Assembly (NCBI RefSeq): GCF_001975665.1
Contig: NZ_CP019419.1
Location: 4,013,501-4,077,500 of the forward strand
DNA from: Polaribacter reichenbachii
Lineage (GTDB): Bacteria > Bacteroidota > Bacteroidia > Flavobacteriales > Flavobacteriaceae
DNA length: 64,000 bases
Direction of reading: 5' to 3'
The translations under genes and the position numbers were made by a program. Shown here piece by piece: positions 38,051 through 47,100 of the stretch. Each line of letters starts with the position of its first letter. Within the stretch, counting starts at the first letter, position 1. Under the pieces are notes generated by a model. That model worked only from the letters and a program-made list of their open reading frames with translations. It was not told the origin of the DNA and searched no databases.

Positions 38051-38512
38051 TTAAAATACAATCTTCACTTTTGCCTCTTTAATATCTTTATATGCTACAG
38101 TTGCCGTTTTTTGAACAGTAACTTTTCCTTTACCTATTGGTTTTGGTTCTCTAGCTTTCCAATTTAACACAATCTTTTCATCATCTGCTTCTGTTAGAGT
38201 TCCTTCTAACTCTTGGTCTGCTATTTTAACTTTTAATATTCTATTTAAATTCTTTTTGTACTGTCTTTTTTCTTTTAAAGGATGAGAAATATCTGGAGTG
38301 GTTACTTCTAAAGAAAAATCTTCTTCTTCTCTATCTAAATTATGCTCTACATTTCTACTAATTCTAATGCATTCGCTTAAAGGAACTCCATTATCACCAT
38401 CAACAGTAACTTGAATTTTATTGTTTACAGATATTGATAAATCAATCAAAAACAAACTTTCATTTAAGGCTAATGCTTCGTCTACTAAATCTTTTATTTT
38501 GTTTTGATCCAT
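38051..38512 (-). CDS. rimP: Ribosome maturation factor RimP
   Basis: 153 aa, typical length. N-terminal RimP domain with VSINNK-like VNNKIQVTVDGDNGVPLSEC and SRNVEHNLDREEEDFSLEVT, followed by the PDISHPLKEKRQYKKNLNR junction and the SH3-like C-terminal domain (LEGTLTEADDEKIVLNWKAR). Needed for 30S subunit assembly. First gene of the rimP-nusA-infB operon. Confidence 0.95.
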   Translation of the reverse strand: MDQNKIKDLVDEALALNESLFLIDLSISVNNKIQVTVDGDNGVPLSECIRISRNVEHNLDREEEDFSLEVTTPDISHPLKEKRQYKKNLNRILKVKIADQELEGTLTEADDEKIVLNWKAREPKPIGKGKVTVQKTATVAYKDIKEAKVKIVF

Positions 38513-38562
38513 TTTATAATTTTATAAACACCTCAAAAAATATTGATTTTGAGTATAAAAAG

Positions 38563-38581
38563 AGGGGACTTTAAGTCCCCT
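38563..38581 (-). promoter_or_regulatory. GC-rich leader hairpin of the rimP-nusA-infB transcript
   Basis: aggggact (38563-38570) pairs perfectly with agtcccct (38574-38581), loop of 3 nt. It lies 51 bp before the rimP ATG, inside the leader predicted from the promoter at 38611-38641. It stands out as a GC-rich stem in AT-rich DNA. NusA autoregulates its operon in other bacteria, so a role in attenuation is possible. Confidence 0.6.
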
Positions 38582-38610
38582 ACATTCTTCATTTATTATT
38601 AAAATCGGTG

Positions 38611-38641
38611 CAAATATACGAATTCTTTAGTATTTATCAAA
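38611..38641 (-). promoter_or_regulatory. Promoter of rimP-nusA-infB (Bacteroidota consensus)
   Basis: On the minus strand TTTG (38641-38638), a 19-bp spacer, and TATATTTG (38618-38611) match both boxes of the Bacteroidota promoter (TTTG-N19-TANNTTTG) without mismatch. Transcription would start near 38605, giving a leader of about 90 nt. Confidence 0.75.
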
Positions 38642-38657
38642 CTGAATTATATCCAAT

Positions 38658-38665
38658 TATTTTTG
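38658..38665 (+). promoter_or_regulatory. -7 box for the universal stress protein gene
   Basis: TATTTTTG matches TANNTTTG, 43 bp before the ATG at 38709. It lies back to back with the rimP promoter. Confidence 0.45.
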
Positions 38666-38708
38666 TAACTTTAAATATCTCATTTATTTAACCTAAAATA
38701 ATGTAATT

Positions 38709-39539
38709 ATGGAAAAAATATTGGTCCCTATAGATTTTTCTAAAAAGTCTGAATTCGCTTCTAAAATGGCTGCAAGAATTGCTAAAGAATCGAACAGTAT
38801 AGTGTATTTATTACATATGATAGAATTACCAACTGGTGTTGTAGATATGGGTGCAGGCAGTAAATTTAGCATTCCTGAAAGTATGTTATATTTAAGAAAA
38901 GTTAGAGAACGTATGCTAGAATTTAAAGAAAAGTTTTTCCATAAAAAAACAGAAGTTCATCATATTATTAAACTGCAACAGCCTCACGAAGGTATCTTAG
39001 AATATGCAGATAAAATTGATGCAGATTTAATTGTGATGGGTTCTAAAGGACATTCTAAGTTTGAAGAAATACTTATTGGCTCTAATACAGAGAAAGTGGT
39101 AAGAACCTCTAAAGTACCTGTTATTGTTGTAAAGAGAGATAATGAGAAATTTAGAATGAGAAATTTAGTTTTTGCTTCTAGTTTTAAAAATGAAGACAAA
39201 AAAGCAGTATTTAAAAAGTTTTTAGATTTTGCAAATCACTTTAAAAGCGAGATTCATTTATTAAAAGTAAATACACCTTCTAGATTTGAAAGTACACAAG
39301 AAGCTAAAGAAAAAATAACAAACTTTATTAAAGATTTCGACCTACCAAAATATTCTATAAATATCTATAATGATGCCACAATTAACAAAGGAATTTTAAA
39401 TTTTTCTAGAGATATAGATGCAGATTTAATTGCTTTAAGCACGCATGGTAGAAGCGGATTATCTCATATATTTTCTGCAAGCGTAACCAAAACTTTATCT
39501 AAAAAAGCATTAAAACCTATTTTAACAATTAAAGTTTAG
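38709..39539 (+). CDS. Tandem-domain universal stress protein (UspA family)
   Basis: 276 aa made of two Usp domains. Domain 1 (1-145) starts MEKILVPIDFSKKSEFAS and carries the ATP-binding glycines (VMGSKGHSKFEEILIGSNTE). Domain 2 (150-276) ends LSTHGRSGLSHIFSASVTK, where the last glycine of the G-x2-G-x9-G motif is replaced by serine, so it may not bind ATP. Such proteins respond to starvation and other stress. Divergently transcribed from rimP. Confidence 0.92.
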   Translation: MEKILVPIDFSKKSEFASKMAARIAKESNSIVYLLHMIELPTGVVDMGAGSKFSIPESMLYLRKVRERMLEFKEKFFHKKTEVHHIIKLQQPHEGILEYADKIDADLIVMGSKGHSKFEEILIGSNTEKVVRTSKVPVIVVKRDNEKFRMRNLVFASSFKNEDKKAVFKKFLDFANHFKSEIHLLKVNTPSRFESTQEAKEKITNFIKDFDLPKYSINIYNDATINKGILNFSRDIDADLIALSTHGRSGLSHIFSASVTKTLSKKALKPILTIKV

Positions 39540-39689
39540 GTTTTGAAAGTTTAATTTTAAGAATGTTAGTAAAATCAAGGGGTCTCAACGATTATTTAAT
39601 TTAATTAATTGATAATAAGTTGTTTATACTTTTGCTTTTATTTTCAAAAAAAGTATAAATTGATTTTTTTGTTAAAAACTTCAAGGTTT

Positions 39690-39935
39690 TTGTGAATAAG
39701 TCTAACATTTAGCTTAACAGAATAAAAACTACCTTTGAAGTGTAGGATTTCGAAGGTAGTCTCATTAGCTATTCTAGACCGAGTTTAGCAGACTCAATCT
39801 TAAACCGGAAGAAAGGTTTTATCAAAAAATGTAAAACTGAAAAGAATTATATAAGACAACACATTAGTCTAATCATAACAGCTCATTAACTTCCAAATTT
39901 TAAAAAGTCGATTGTTACTGCAATCGGCTTTTTTC
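39690..39935 (+). ncRNA. Candidate structured small RNA
   Basis: A 12-bp hairpin (39728-39739 with 39749-39760, one U-G pair) is followed by a short hairpin gagt/actc (39781-39784 with 39792-39795) and aaacc/ggttt (39802-39806 with 39815-39819). It ends with a 10-bp terminator stem plus T tail. The nearest upstream coding end on this strand is about 365 bp before the terminator. The segment 39728-39820 has visibly higher G+C than its flanks. The 5' end is a guess. A 6S-type RNA or other regulator is possible; I cannot assign a family. Confidence 0.5.
39905..39935 (+). terminator. Intrinsic terminator of the candidate RNA
   Basis: aagtcgattg (39905-39914) pairs with caatcggctt (39921-39930) with one U-G wobble and a 6-nt loop, followed by ttttcttatt. 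Classic stem plus T-run. Confidence 0.85.
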
Positions 39936-39970
39936 TTATTACAACATAATACAAATTCTAAATAAACTTT

Positions 39971-40020
39971 ACTTTGTACTACTTTGTACTACTTTGTACT
40001 ACTTTGTACTACTTTGTACT
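39971..40020. repeat. Five perfect tandem copies of a 10-bp unit
   Basis: actttgtact is repeated five times with no mismatch, with partial units on both sides. The period equals about one turn of B-DNA. It lies between the candidate RNA terminator and the 3' end of recR. Confidence 0.95.
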
Positions 40021-40121
40021 ACAAATATAATAGAAAGAGGTATTAATATTAATACTTAAAAAAATATTTATAAACATTTTTTACAAATTGTTTATAAACA
40101 TAACTTCCAAAATAATTCAAA

Positions 40122-40739
40122 TCAACCTCTTATACTTTGCTCAAAAGGAATTCTATTAATAATACTTCTACCTAAAGTAACCTCATCTGCATATTCTAAC
40201 TCATCCCCTACTGCAATACCTCTTGCTATTGTAGATGTTGTAATATCAAATTTTTGAAGTTGCTTATAAATATAAAAGTTAGTGGTATCACCTTCCATTG
40301 TAGAACTTAAGGCAAAAATTAACTCTTTAACTTTTCCTTGTTCAACTTTATTAATCAAAGAGTCTATTTGTAAATTTTGAGGCCCAATACCTTCTATTGG
40401 TGATATTTTACCTCCTAAAACGTGATATAATCCTTTAAACTGAGCAGTACTTTCTATAGCCATCACATCTCTAATATCCTCAACTACACAAACAATTTCT
40501 GGATTTCTTTTTGGATTTTGGCAAATATCACACAAAACTGTATCAGAAATATTATGACATTTTTCGCAAGTTTTTACATCATTTCTTAAATGTAATAAGG
40601 CTTCAGATAAATATTTTGTATTTTCTGCAGGTTGTTTTAGTAAATGCAACACCAAACGCAAAGCTGTTCGCTTACCTATTCCTGGCAAACGCGAAACCTC
40701 ATTCACTGCATTTTCTAAAATCTTCGATGAAAAATCCAT
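40122..40739 (-). CDS. recR: Recombination protein RecR
   Basis: 205 aa from the ATG at 40739 ([20 protein letters not shown]), matching the usual start; an in-frame start at 40790 would add 17 unlikely residues. Helix-hairpin-helix [18 protein letters not shown], four-cysteine zinc finger ([16 protein letters not shown]), and a Toprim domain starting [14 protein letters not shown], with the C-terminal GRSIINR motif. Works with RecO/RecF in gap repair by loading RecA. Confidence 0.97.
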   Translation of the reverse strand: MDFSSKILENAVNEVSRLPGIGKRTALRLVLHLLKQPAENTKYLSEALLHLRNDVKTCEKCHNISDTVLCDICQNPKRNPEIVCVVEDIRDVMAIESTAQFKGLYHVLGGKISPIEGIGPQNLQIDSLINKVEQGKVKELIFALSSTMEGDTTNFYIYKQLQKFDITTSTIARGIAVGDELEYADEVTLGRSIINRIPFEQSIRG

Positions 40740-40832
40740 AGTTTGCAAAATTACAACTTCTATAGAAAAAAGAATCAAGAAAAAAGACAAAAGACTATAT
40801 TCGTGGTTTAGAATTGATCATCGATAATAAAT

Positions 40833-42275
40833 ATGCAACCACTTCACATCATCTTATTAATAGTAGGTTATTTTACTGTACTTATTCTTATTTCTTACAT
40901 CACAGGAAAATCTGCCAATAACAAAACTTTTTTTAAGGCAAACAATTCTTCTCCTTGGTATTTAGTTGCTTTTGGTATGATTGGGGCTTCGCTTTCTGGA
41001 GTTACATTTATTTCTGTTCCTGGTTGGGTAGAAGCACAAAGTATGAGTTACATGCAAATGGTTTTAGGCTATGTAATTGGTTATGCCGTAATTGGTTTGG
41101 TGTTATTACCACTTTATTATCGACTTAATTTAACATCAATCTACACCTATTTAGAAGATAGATTTGGAAAATATTCTTACAAAACAGGAGCCTCTTTTTT
41201 CTTATTATCAAGAACAATTGGTGCAGCTTTTCGTCTGTTTTTAGTAGCAAACGTACTTCAACTTTTATTATTTGATGCTTACGGAATTCCTTTTTGGGTA
41301 ACAGTAACCATAACTATTTTATTGATTTGGCTCTATACTTTTAAAGGCGGAATTAAAACTATTGTCTGGACAGATACTCTACAGACTTTATTTATGTTAA
41401 TTGCAGTTGGTGTTTGTATTTATACGATTTCTGATGAATTACAAATATCAAACATATTCTCTTATATTACTGACAACAAGCTTTCTAAAACCTTCTTTTT
41501 TGATAATATAAAAACTGGCGATTATTTCTGGAAACGCTTTTTAGCAGGTGCTTTTGTAGCTATTGTAATGACTGGTTTAGACCAAGATATGATGCAAAAA
41601 AACCTGACTTGCAGAAACTTAAAAGATGCACAGAAAAATATGTTTTGGTTTACTATTGTTTTAGTAATTGTAAACTTTTTCTTTTTAGCTTTAGGAGTAC
41701 TTTTAACAGACTATGCTCAGAAAAACGGAATTGACGCACATAAAGATCAATTATTCCCAATAATAGCTACAAAAGGAACTTTAGGTTTAGCAACTGCTAT
41801 TTTCTTTTTATTAGGGTTAATTGCTGCTGCATATTCTAGTGCAGATTCTGCCTTAACTTCTTTAACCACTTCTTTTAGTATTGATATTTTAGAAATTGAT
41901 AAAAATAAAGATCAAGTAGAACAAGAAAAAACAAGAAAGAAAATACATATCATCTTTTCTTTCATTTTAATTGCAACCATTCTTATTTTTAAATATTTTA
42001 TTGCTGATGAAAGTGTTATCGCTAAAATATTCACATTTGCGAACTATACTTATGGCCCACTTTTAGGTTTATATGCATTTGGACTCTTCACCAAATTAAA
42101 AGTAAAAGACAAATTTGTACCATTAATTTGTATCTCCTCTCCTTTTATCACATTTTTAGTAAACTTTTTGTGCCTAAAACACTTTAATTTCGACTTTGGC
42201 TTTGCACTCTTAATCTTAAATGGGGCAATTACTTTTATAGGTTTACTCTTTCTTAAAAAATCAAAAAACTTATAA
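40833..42275 (+). CDS. Sodium:solute symporter (SSS family)
   Basis: 480 aa, 13 hydrophobic segments. It begins with a helix then GKSANNKTFFKANNSSPWYL and GMIGASLSGVTFISVPGWV, the SSS N-terminal pattern. FKGGIKTIVWTDTLQ is near 170 and LIAAAYSSADSALTSLTTS near 330 (sodium-site helix). Only distantly similar to the 602-aa symporter at 1850, and 120 residues shorter. Divergent from recR, with no metabolic gene next to it, so the substrate cannot be inferred. Confidence 0.9.
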   Translation: MQPLHIILLIVGYFTVLILISYITGKSANNKTFFKANNSSPWYLVAFGMIGASLSGVTFISVPGWVEAQSMSYMQMVLGYVIGYAVIGLVLLPLYYRLNLTSIYTYLEDRFGKYSYKTGASFFLLSRTIGAAFRLFLVANVLQLLLFDAYGIPFWVTVTITILLIWLYTFKGGIKTIVWTDTLQTLFMLIAVGVCIYTISDELQISNIFSYITDNKLSKTFFFDNIKTGDYFWKRFLAGAFVAIVMTGLDQDMMQKNLTCRNLKDAQKNMFWFTIVLVIVNFFFLALGVLLTDYAQKNGIDAHKDQLFPIIATKGTLGLATAIFFLLGLIAAAYSSADSALTSLTTSFSIDILEIDKNKDQVEQEKTRKKIHIIFSFILIATILIFKYFIADESVIAKIFTFANYTYGPLLGLYAFGLFTKLKVKDKFVPLICISSPFITFLVNFLCLKHFNFDFGFALLILNGAITFIGLLFLKKSKNL

Positions 42276-42606
42276 TCTACGATTTAATAAATACAATACT
42301 CAAGTAATTTCTACAAAATAAACTAAACTTCAATATCAACTGTAATTTAATTCTTTTTACATATATTTATGTCATAATTTAATTCCCCCATAATTATGAA
42401 AATCTTTACTCATTCCAGTCTAAGTTTAAACCACTCAGTTCAATCAATTTTATTGTTTTTAGAAACTATTTTTTTAAGTAGTTTCCCTTCATTCTACTCA
42501 AATTGCTTAAAAGAAAAACTCTTTCAACGATTTAAGTTACTATTCATTTAAAAATTCACTGTATTTTTTAATTTACTAATAATTTTAATCATCACATCCC
42601 CCAGAT
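42276..42606. other. 331-bp gap, no supported gene
   Basis: AT-rich. A 51-codon frame starts at 42396 just after a ccccc run, but its composition is not convincing. The same C-run-before-ATG arrangement precedes 42607 and 43579, so it may be a remnant of a duplicated leader. Confidence 0.4.
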
Positions 42607-43152
42607 ATGAAACCTGAACACAAATTATCGTTTGTAATGTGTATTATTTTGCTTTCTATTACATCAATCTATCCTTCTAACTTTAGCGCAGAAAAGAAAA
42701 TCAAGTTAACAATAGATAAAAACTCTTTTTTGGTAAATCACCAATTAAATTGGAAAAACACTAATCATTTTAATACAAGCTCTTATTGGCAAGAACAAAA
42801 AATCGCTACTTTACACAATGACAGCGCAATAACGATTTCTAATAAAATGATTACTACATCAAAACATAATCCATATCAATATAAAAACGTGGAGAACAAC
42901 AAATTTGGAGGAGTTAAAATAACTGATCTAAATAATACTACAAATAAAAAATTTAACAGAACTGACACAATTAATTATTCAAATATTGATAACAACGGAG
43001 GTATCTCATCTGCAGAGATTATGGCAACTGTTACCCCTAAAATCGATTTACCTACTGCAGCAACAGATGCCATTGCTGTAGATGAAGATAACTCCAATAA
43101 TAGAACTAATATTCTTAAAAATGATTCTTTTGGTAGCGATGCCCTTTACTAA
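42607..43152 (+). pseudogene. Truncated N-terminus of a secreted surface protein
   Basis: 181 aa. Signal-peptide-like start (hydrophobic 8-25, FVMCIILLSITSIYPSNF), then an Asn/Ser/Thr-rich, low-complexity region. The last 30 residues (AATDAIAVDEDNSNNRTNIL, then KNDSFG) look like the opening of a cadherin-like repeat, such as the NDSFGSD motif common in flavobacterial adhesins. The frame ends abruptly inside that motif. In-frame codons after the stop still read like protein (YYNSYYNATSLNINGQNQ) up to a TGA near 43240. The likely history is loss of the rest of a large adhesin gene. It might still be expressed as a short protein. Confidence 0.5.
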
Positions 43153-44160
43153 TATTATAATTCCTATTATAACGCAACTTCTTTAAATATTAATGGTCAA
43201 AATCAGTCAATAGTTAGAGTTTTTTTTCGCAGCTTTTGATAATATTAGAAAAACTTAAAAAATAAAAAAAAACATATATCAACAAAAGACAACTATTCAA
43301 AGAAATAAAACCCCTTTTTTTTCAACACCATATTCCGGTACCATTTAATAGTCATAAAAGTAATTCTGCTTAACATTTTAAACCTTCCATTTATTTTTTT
43401 TTAATAAAATTATAGGTATTTAATACAAAACCTGTATTACAAAAACCGATATAAAAGCCTCAACTTTCTGAATACCAATTCTATTCAACAAACTTTTACC
43501 CTCAAAAAAAGTGGAAAAATTGAATTTATAACATATTTTTTATTATATTTGTTAGTATTAATCCAAACCCCCTAACCTATGAGTACAACAAAAAAAAATC
43601 TTTTTTAGAACCATATTATATATTAATTGTTTGATAATTAATATGTAAAACTTTTTAGTTTAAATATTTTTTATATATTTGCAAAAGTTTTAATATTTGG
43701 TTTTAGAATTGAAACACTAAAACAGCCCCAATCTTCAATAATTAATAGTTATTAACGTCTATATAAAAATGTATTTCACCCTAATACTTTCTATATTGAA
43801 CGAATTTAAATTAACAATAAACTAAAATTAATTAATTTTGGTTTAAATAATTAAAAGTTATTAACCCTAATTAAAACTTTTTTAATGAAGAAAAGTGTAA
43901 CCCTTAAGCCAAAGAAAATACTGAAAACCTCAGTAACTAAAATCTCTAACAATTTATCTAACAAATCTAAATTAGAAATTGAACTAAATACTATGTAATA
44001 AAGTATTTGGTCATTTTTTGTTTTACTCCATTTTTTACATCTATTAGAAGATACAATAAAATCAAAATCTAACAATTAATATTATCCCTAAATCCAAAAC
44101 CTCTAAAGTCTTGCATCAAGGAAAATAAAAATTGTAACCCTAATTATAATTTTTCACACT
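43153..44160. other. 1-kb non-coding and decayed region before the giant surface protein
   Basis: No long frame on either strand. Contents include the in-frame remnant after 43152, an ATG at 43579 after a ccccc leader that opens MSTTKKNLF and stops at once, and a 37-codon Lys-rich frame at 43885-43998. TANNTTTG boxes lie at 43674-43681 and 43833-43840. The giant gene at 44161 therefore probably has a long leader. The short openings look like relics of lost surface-protein genes. Confidence 0.5.
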
Positions 44161-47100
44161 ATGAAAAAACAAATTACTCTTTATCAAACCAAAAAGCTTA
44201 ACCCTTATCTTAATTTAAGGCGTTTTAAGAATTTATTAGTTCTTGTAATTTTATTTACTTCTTTAGGTTTCTATGCTCAAAGTCAAAATAGTATATCCGA
44301 TGATTCTCAAGGTAAAATGAGTATACGTCAGAATGCACAATCGAGCGCTAAGTCAAATACTAAATTTGCTGTAGAAGATTTATCTATAATTAACTCATAT
44401 ACAAATAGAACTGGTGTATGTTCTCCTGAAACTTCTTTAATTATTACAGAAGATAGTAGTTGGGGAATTTCGAGATCTACTATTAATAATAGTGGTGTCC
44501 CTTCTTTTTGTTTAAGCTTAAATGATGATGCTCCAGATGTTGATGATATTTATAATACTACCTTAACACCTAGTACAGATATTAGTTTTGCTAATAATAA
44601 TTATACAACTAATCAAATTTTAGATAAAGTACAACGTACTCTGGCTGTAATGACACATTCAAGTTATGCTCCAAGTTCACAACCTTCATCTCTTACAGAT
44701 AATTTTCATAGAGCAATTGCAGTAACAGTTTGGCATTGGACAAACAATTTAGACACAAGTAACTATAATTACACTTGGACTGGTAATAGTGGTAATACTT
44801 ACTCTGTAAGTAACCTAATAAACTGGGTAAACAACGGAACATTACAACCTTCTGAGGTTTTTTGGTTATTACCAGAAAATAACAGTAATCAACCTGAAGT
44901 ATTATTAAACGAAAATACTTCTTCAGACTGTTGTCCTACTCCTCCTTCTATTACTACTAGTGTTAGCGCTGCTACTTCTGGTAATAATGGGAAAATTACA
45001 TTAGATTCAAATTCTGGCGGTTTATATTATGGAATAAGTTCAGCAAATGCAGGAAGCTATAATGGACCAACAACTATTGTAACTGCCACTGAAATCCCAG
45101 GTTCATTACCATCAACAATTTTATCAACTGGCGCATCAACTGGTGGTACATATATTGTTAGAGTGTTTACAAATATAGATGGTTGTTATACAGATTATAC
45201 AGTTACAATTCCTCCAAATACAGGGCAAAGTTGTACATCTGTTTATGCAACATATCAAAGTGATCAAAATAATGTAAACGGAAGAAATAATGTTTCAGGT
45301 GCTGCAGATGGTAATTATGCAGAAATACATAGCAGTAATCAACAATTAATTTTAGATTTTAATCAGATTTTCCCTGCTGGAACTGAATACAAAATTACTT
45401 GGAAAAAGAAAAGTGGAGCAAGTGGAACTGCATATATTGATTTATCTGAATCTACTTCTTCTAACTCTGGTTTTACAAATCATCCAACCTCACCTAGTAC
45501 TTCATCTACTAGTTTTATAACAACTACTGTAACATCAAATTCTGCTTTTAGATATTTAGCTTTTGATAAAGGAAATATAAACAATACAGATTACGATTTA
45601 GATGCTGTAGAAGTAAGTGTTTGTGTTAGTTGCGATGTTGCTGATAACACAACAACAACAGCTTCAATTACAGAAAGCGAAACAAAAACTTTAACTGGTT
45701 CACCTTCAGGTGGTACTTGGTCTGTTGTTTCTGGTGGTGGTGCTATTAATGGCACTACATATACTCCAGACGATGTAAATACTAATACAACAGTAACCTT
45801 AAGATATACAATTGCTGCTGATGGATCTTGTGCTGCAACAACTGACGATGTTACTTTTAATGTAACTAGTTTAAATTGTGATAGGACTAGCCCTACAGCA
45901 CCTGCATTAGATTTTAATATTTTTACTTTAAACAGTTTAAGTTTACAAACAAACGAAACAGAAGGTAGCGTTGCTACTGGAGGAGATTTAACTGTTTTAG
46001 GTAACTACCAAGTTGCAATTAATAACCCAGGTACTTTTCAAGTTAACAATACTCCTATTGGTTTATTAGTTGGTGGTAAAATAAATTATCAATCTGGTAA
46101 TTCTTTACAAGTAAATAGTAATAGCTATGTTAAAATTGGTAATGGCCAAGGATCTAATGTTTGGTATACAGATCAAAATAACGCATATTCAAATATAAGA
46201 ATAACACCAAGTACTAATTACAATTCTACACCTAGAATTGACTTACAAACTAACGCGAATAATTTAAATGTTTCAGCTACAAATAACCCTGTATTTGAAA
46301 GTAATTTAATAGACTTTACAAGTGCATTTCAAACACTACAAGCCAATTCTATAACATTGTCTCAAAATGCGAATAATGCTCAATTAACTAATGCTAATGG
46401 GCAATCTATTTCTAATACTTCTTTACCAAATCAAATAAAAATTAATTTACAAGATGGTATTAACTATTTAAATGTTACTGGTACAGATTTAAACAATGTT
46501 GATGTTATTACGTTTAACAATGCACCAAGTGCTTCTAAAGTTTTAGTAGTTAACGTAAATGCATCTGGAACTTTTAACTGGGATGTTTGGAATCAATCTG
46601 CTATTTCTCAGCAAAATGCACCTTATATTATTTACAATTTTTATAACGCAACAACGCTTAATATTGTAGGTAACCCAACCATTGTTGGTTCAGTTTTTGC
46701 TCCTTTTGCAAATATTAATAAAACTGTTAATCAATCTAATTTAGAAGGTCAAGTAATTGGTTTATCTTTTAATCATGCAGGTGGACAAGTTCACACTGCT
46801 AATTTCACACCTGCTTTAATCAATTGTGCTGAAGTATCTTGTGATGTAGCTGACAATACTACATCTACAACTTCAATCACAGAAGGTGAAACTAAAACAC
46901 TTTCAGGTTCACCTGCTGGTGGTACTTGGTCTATCATTTCTGGTGGTGGTTCTATCTCTGGTAATACATATACTCCAGATGATATCAACACTGATACAAC
47001 TGTTGTAATTCGTTATACAATTGCTGCGGATGGTGACTGTGCTGCTACAACTGATGATGTTACTTTTACAGTGACTCCTGTGTGTGATGTAGTTGCTGAT

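Larger units (their letters stand above)
39540..40121 (+). other. 582-bp gene-free region: candidate RNA gene and decamer repeat
   Basis: No convincing coding frame on either strand. From left to right: an AT-rich palindrome (tatactttt 39625-39633 with aaaagtata 39649-39657); three hairpins at 39728-39819; a strong terminator at 39905-39935; and a perfect tandem repeat at 39971-40020. The hairpins and terminator are described separately as a candidate RNA. Confidence 0.6.

Noticed and set aside
42396..42551. 51-codon frame after a CCCCC leader
   Set aside because: No signal peptide or recognisable motif, and Ser/Leu/Phe-rich composition expected of AT-rich non-coding DNA; kept only as a possible leader relic.
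43885..43998. 37-codon Lys-rich frame resembling a short modified-peptide precursor
   Set aside because: No cysteine or typical leader/core boundary, and no modification enzyme in the neighbourhood.
43851..44075. 74-aa minus-strand frame before the giant gene
   Set aside because: Lies over AT-rich non-coding DNA with no motif; runs opposite to the direction of all other signals here.
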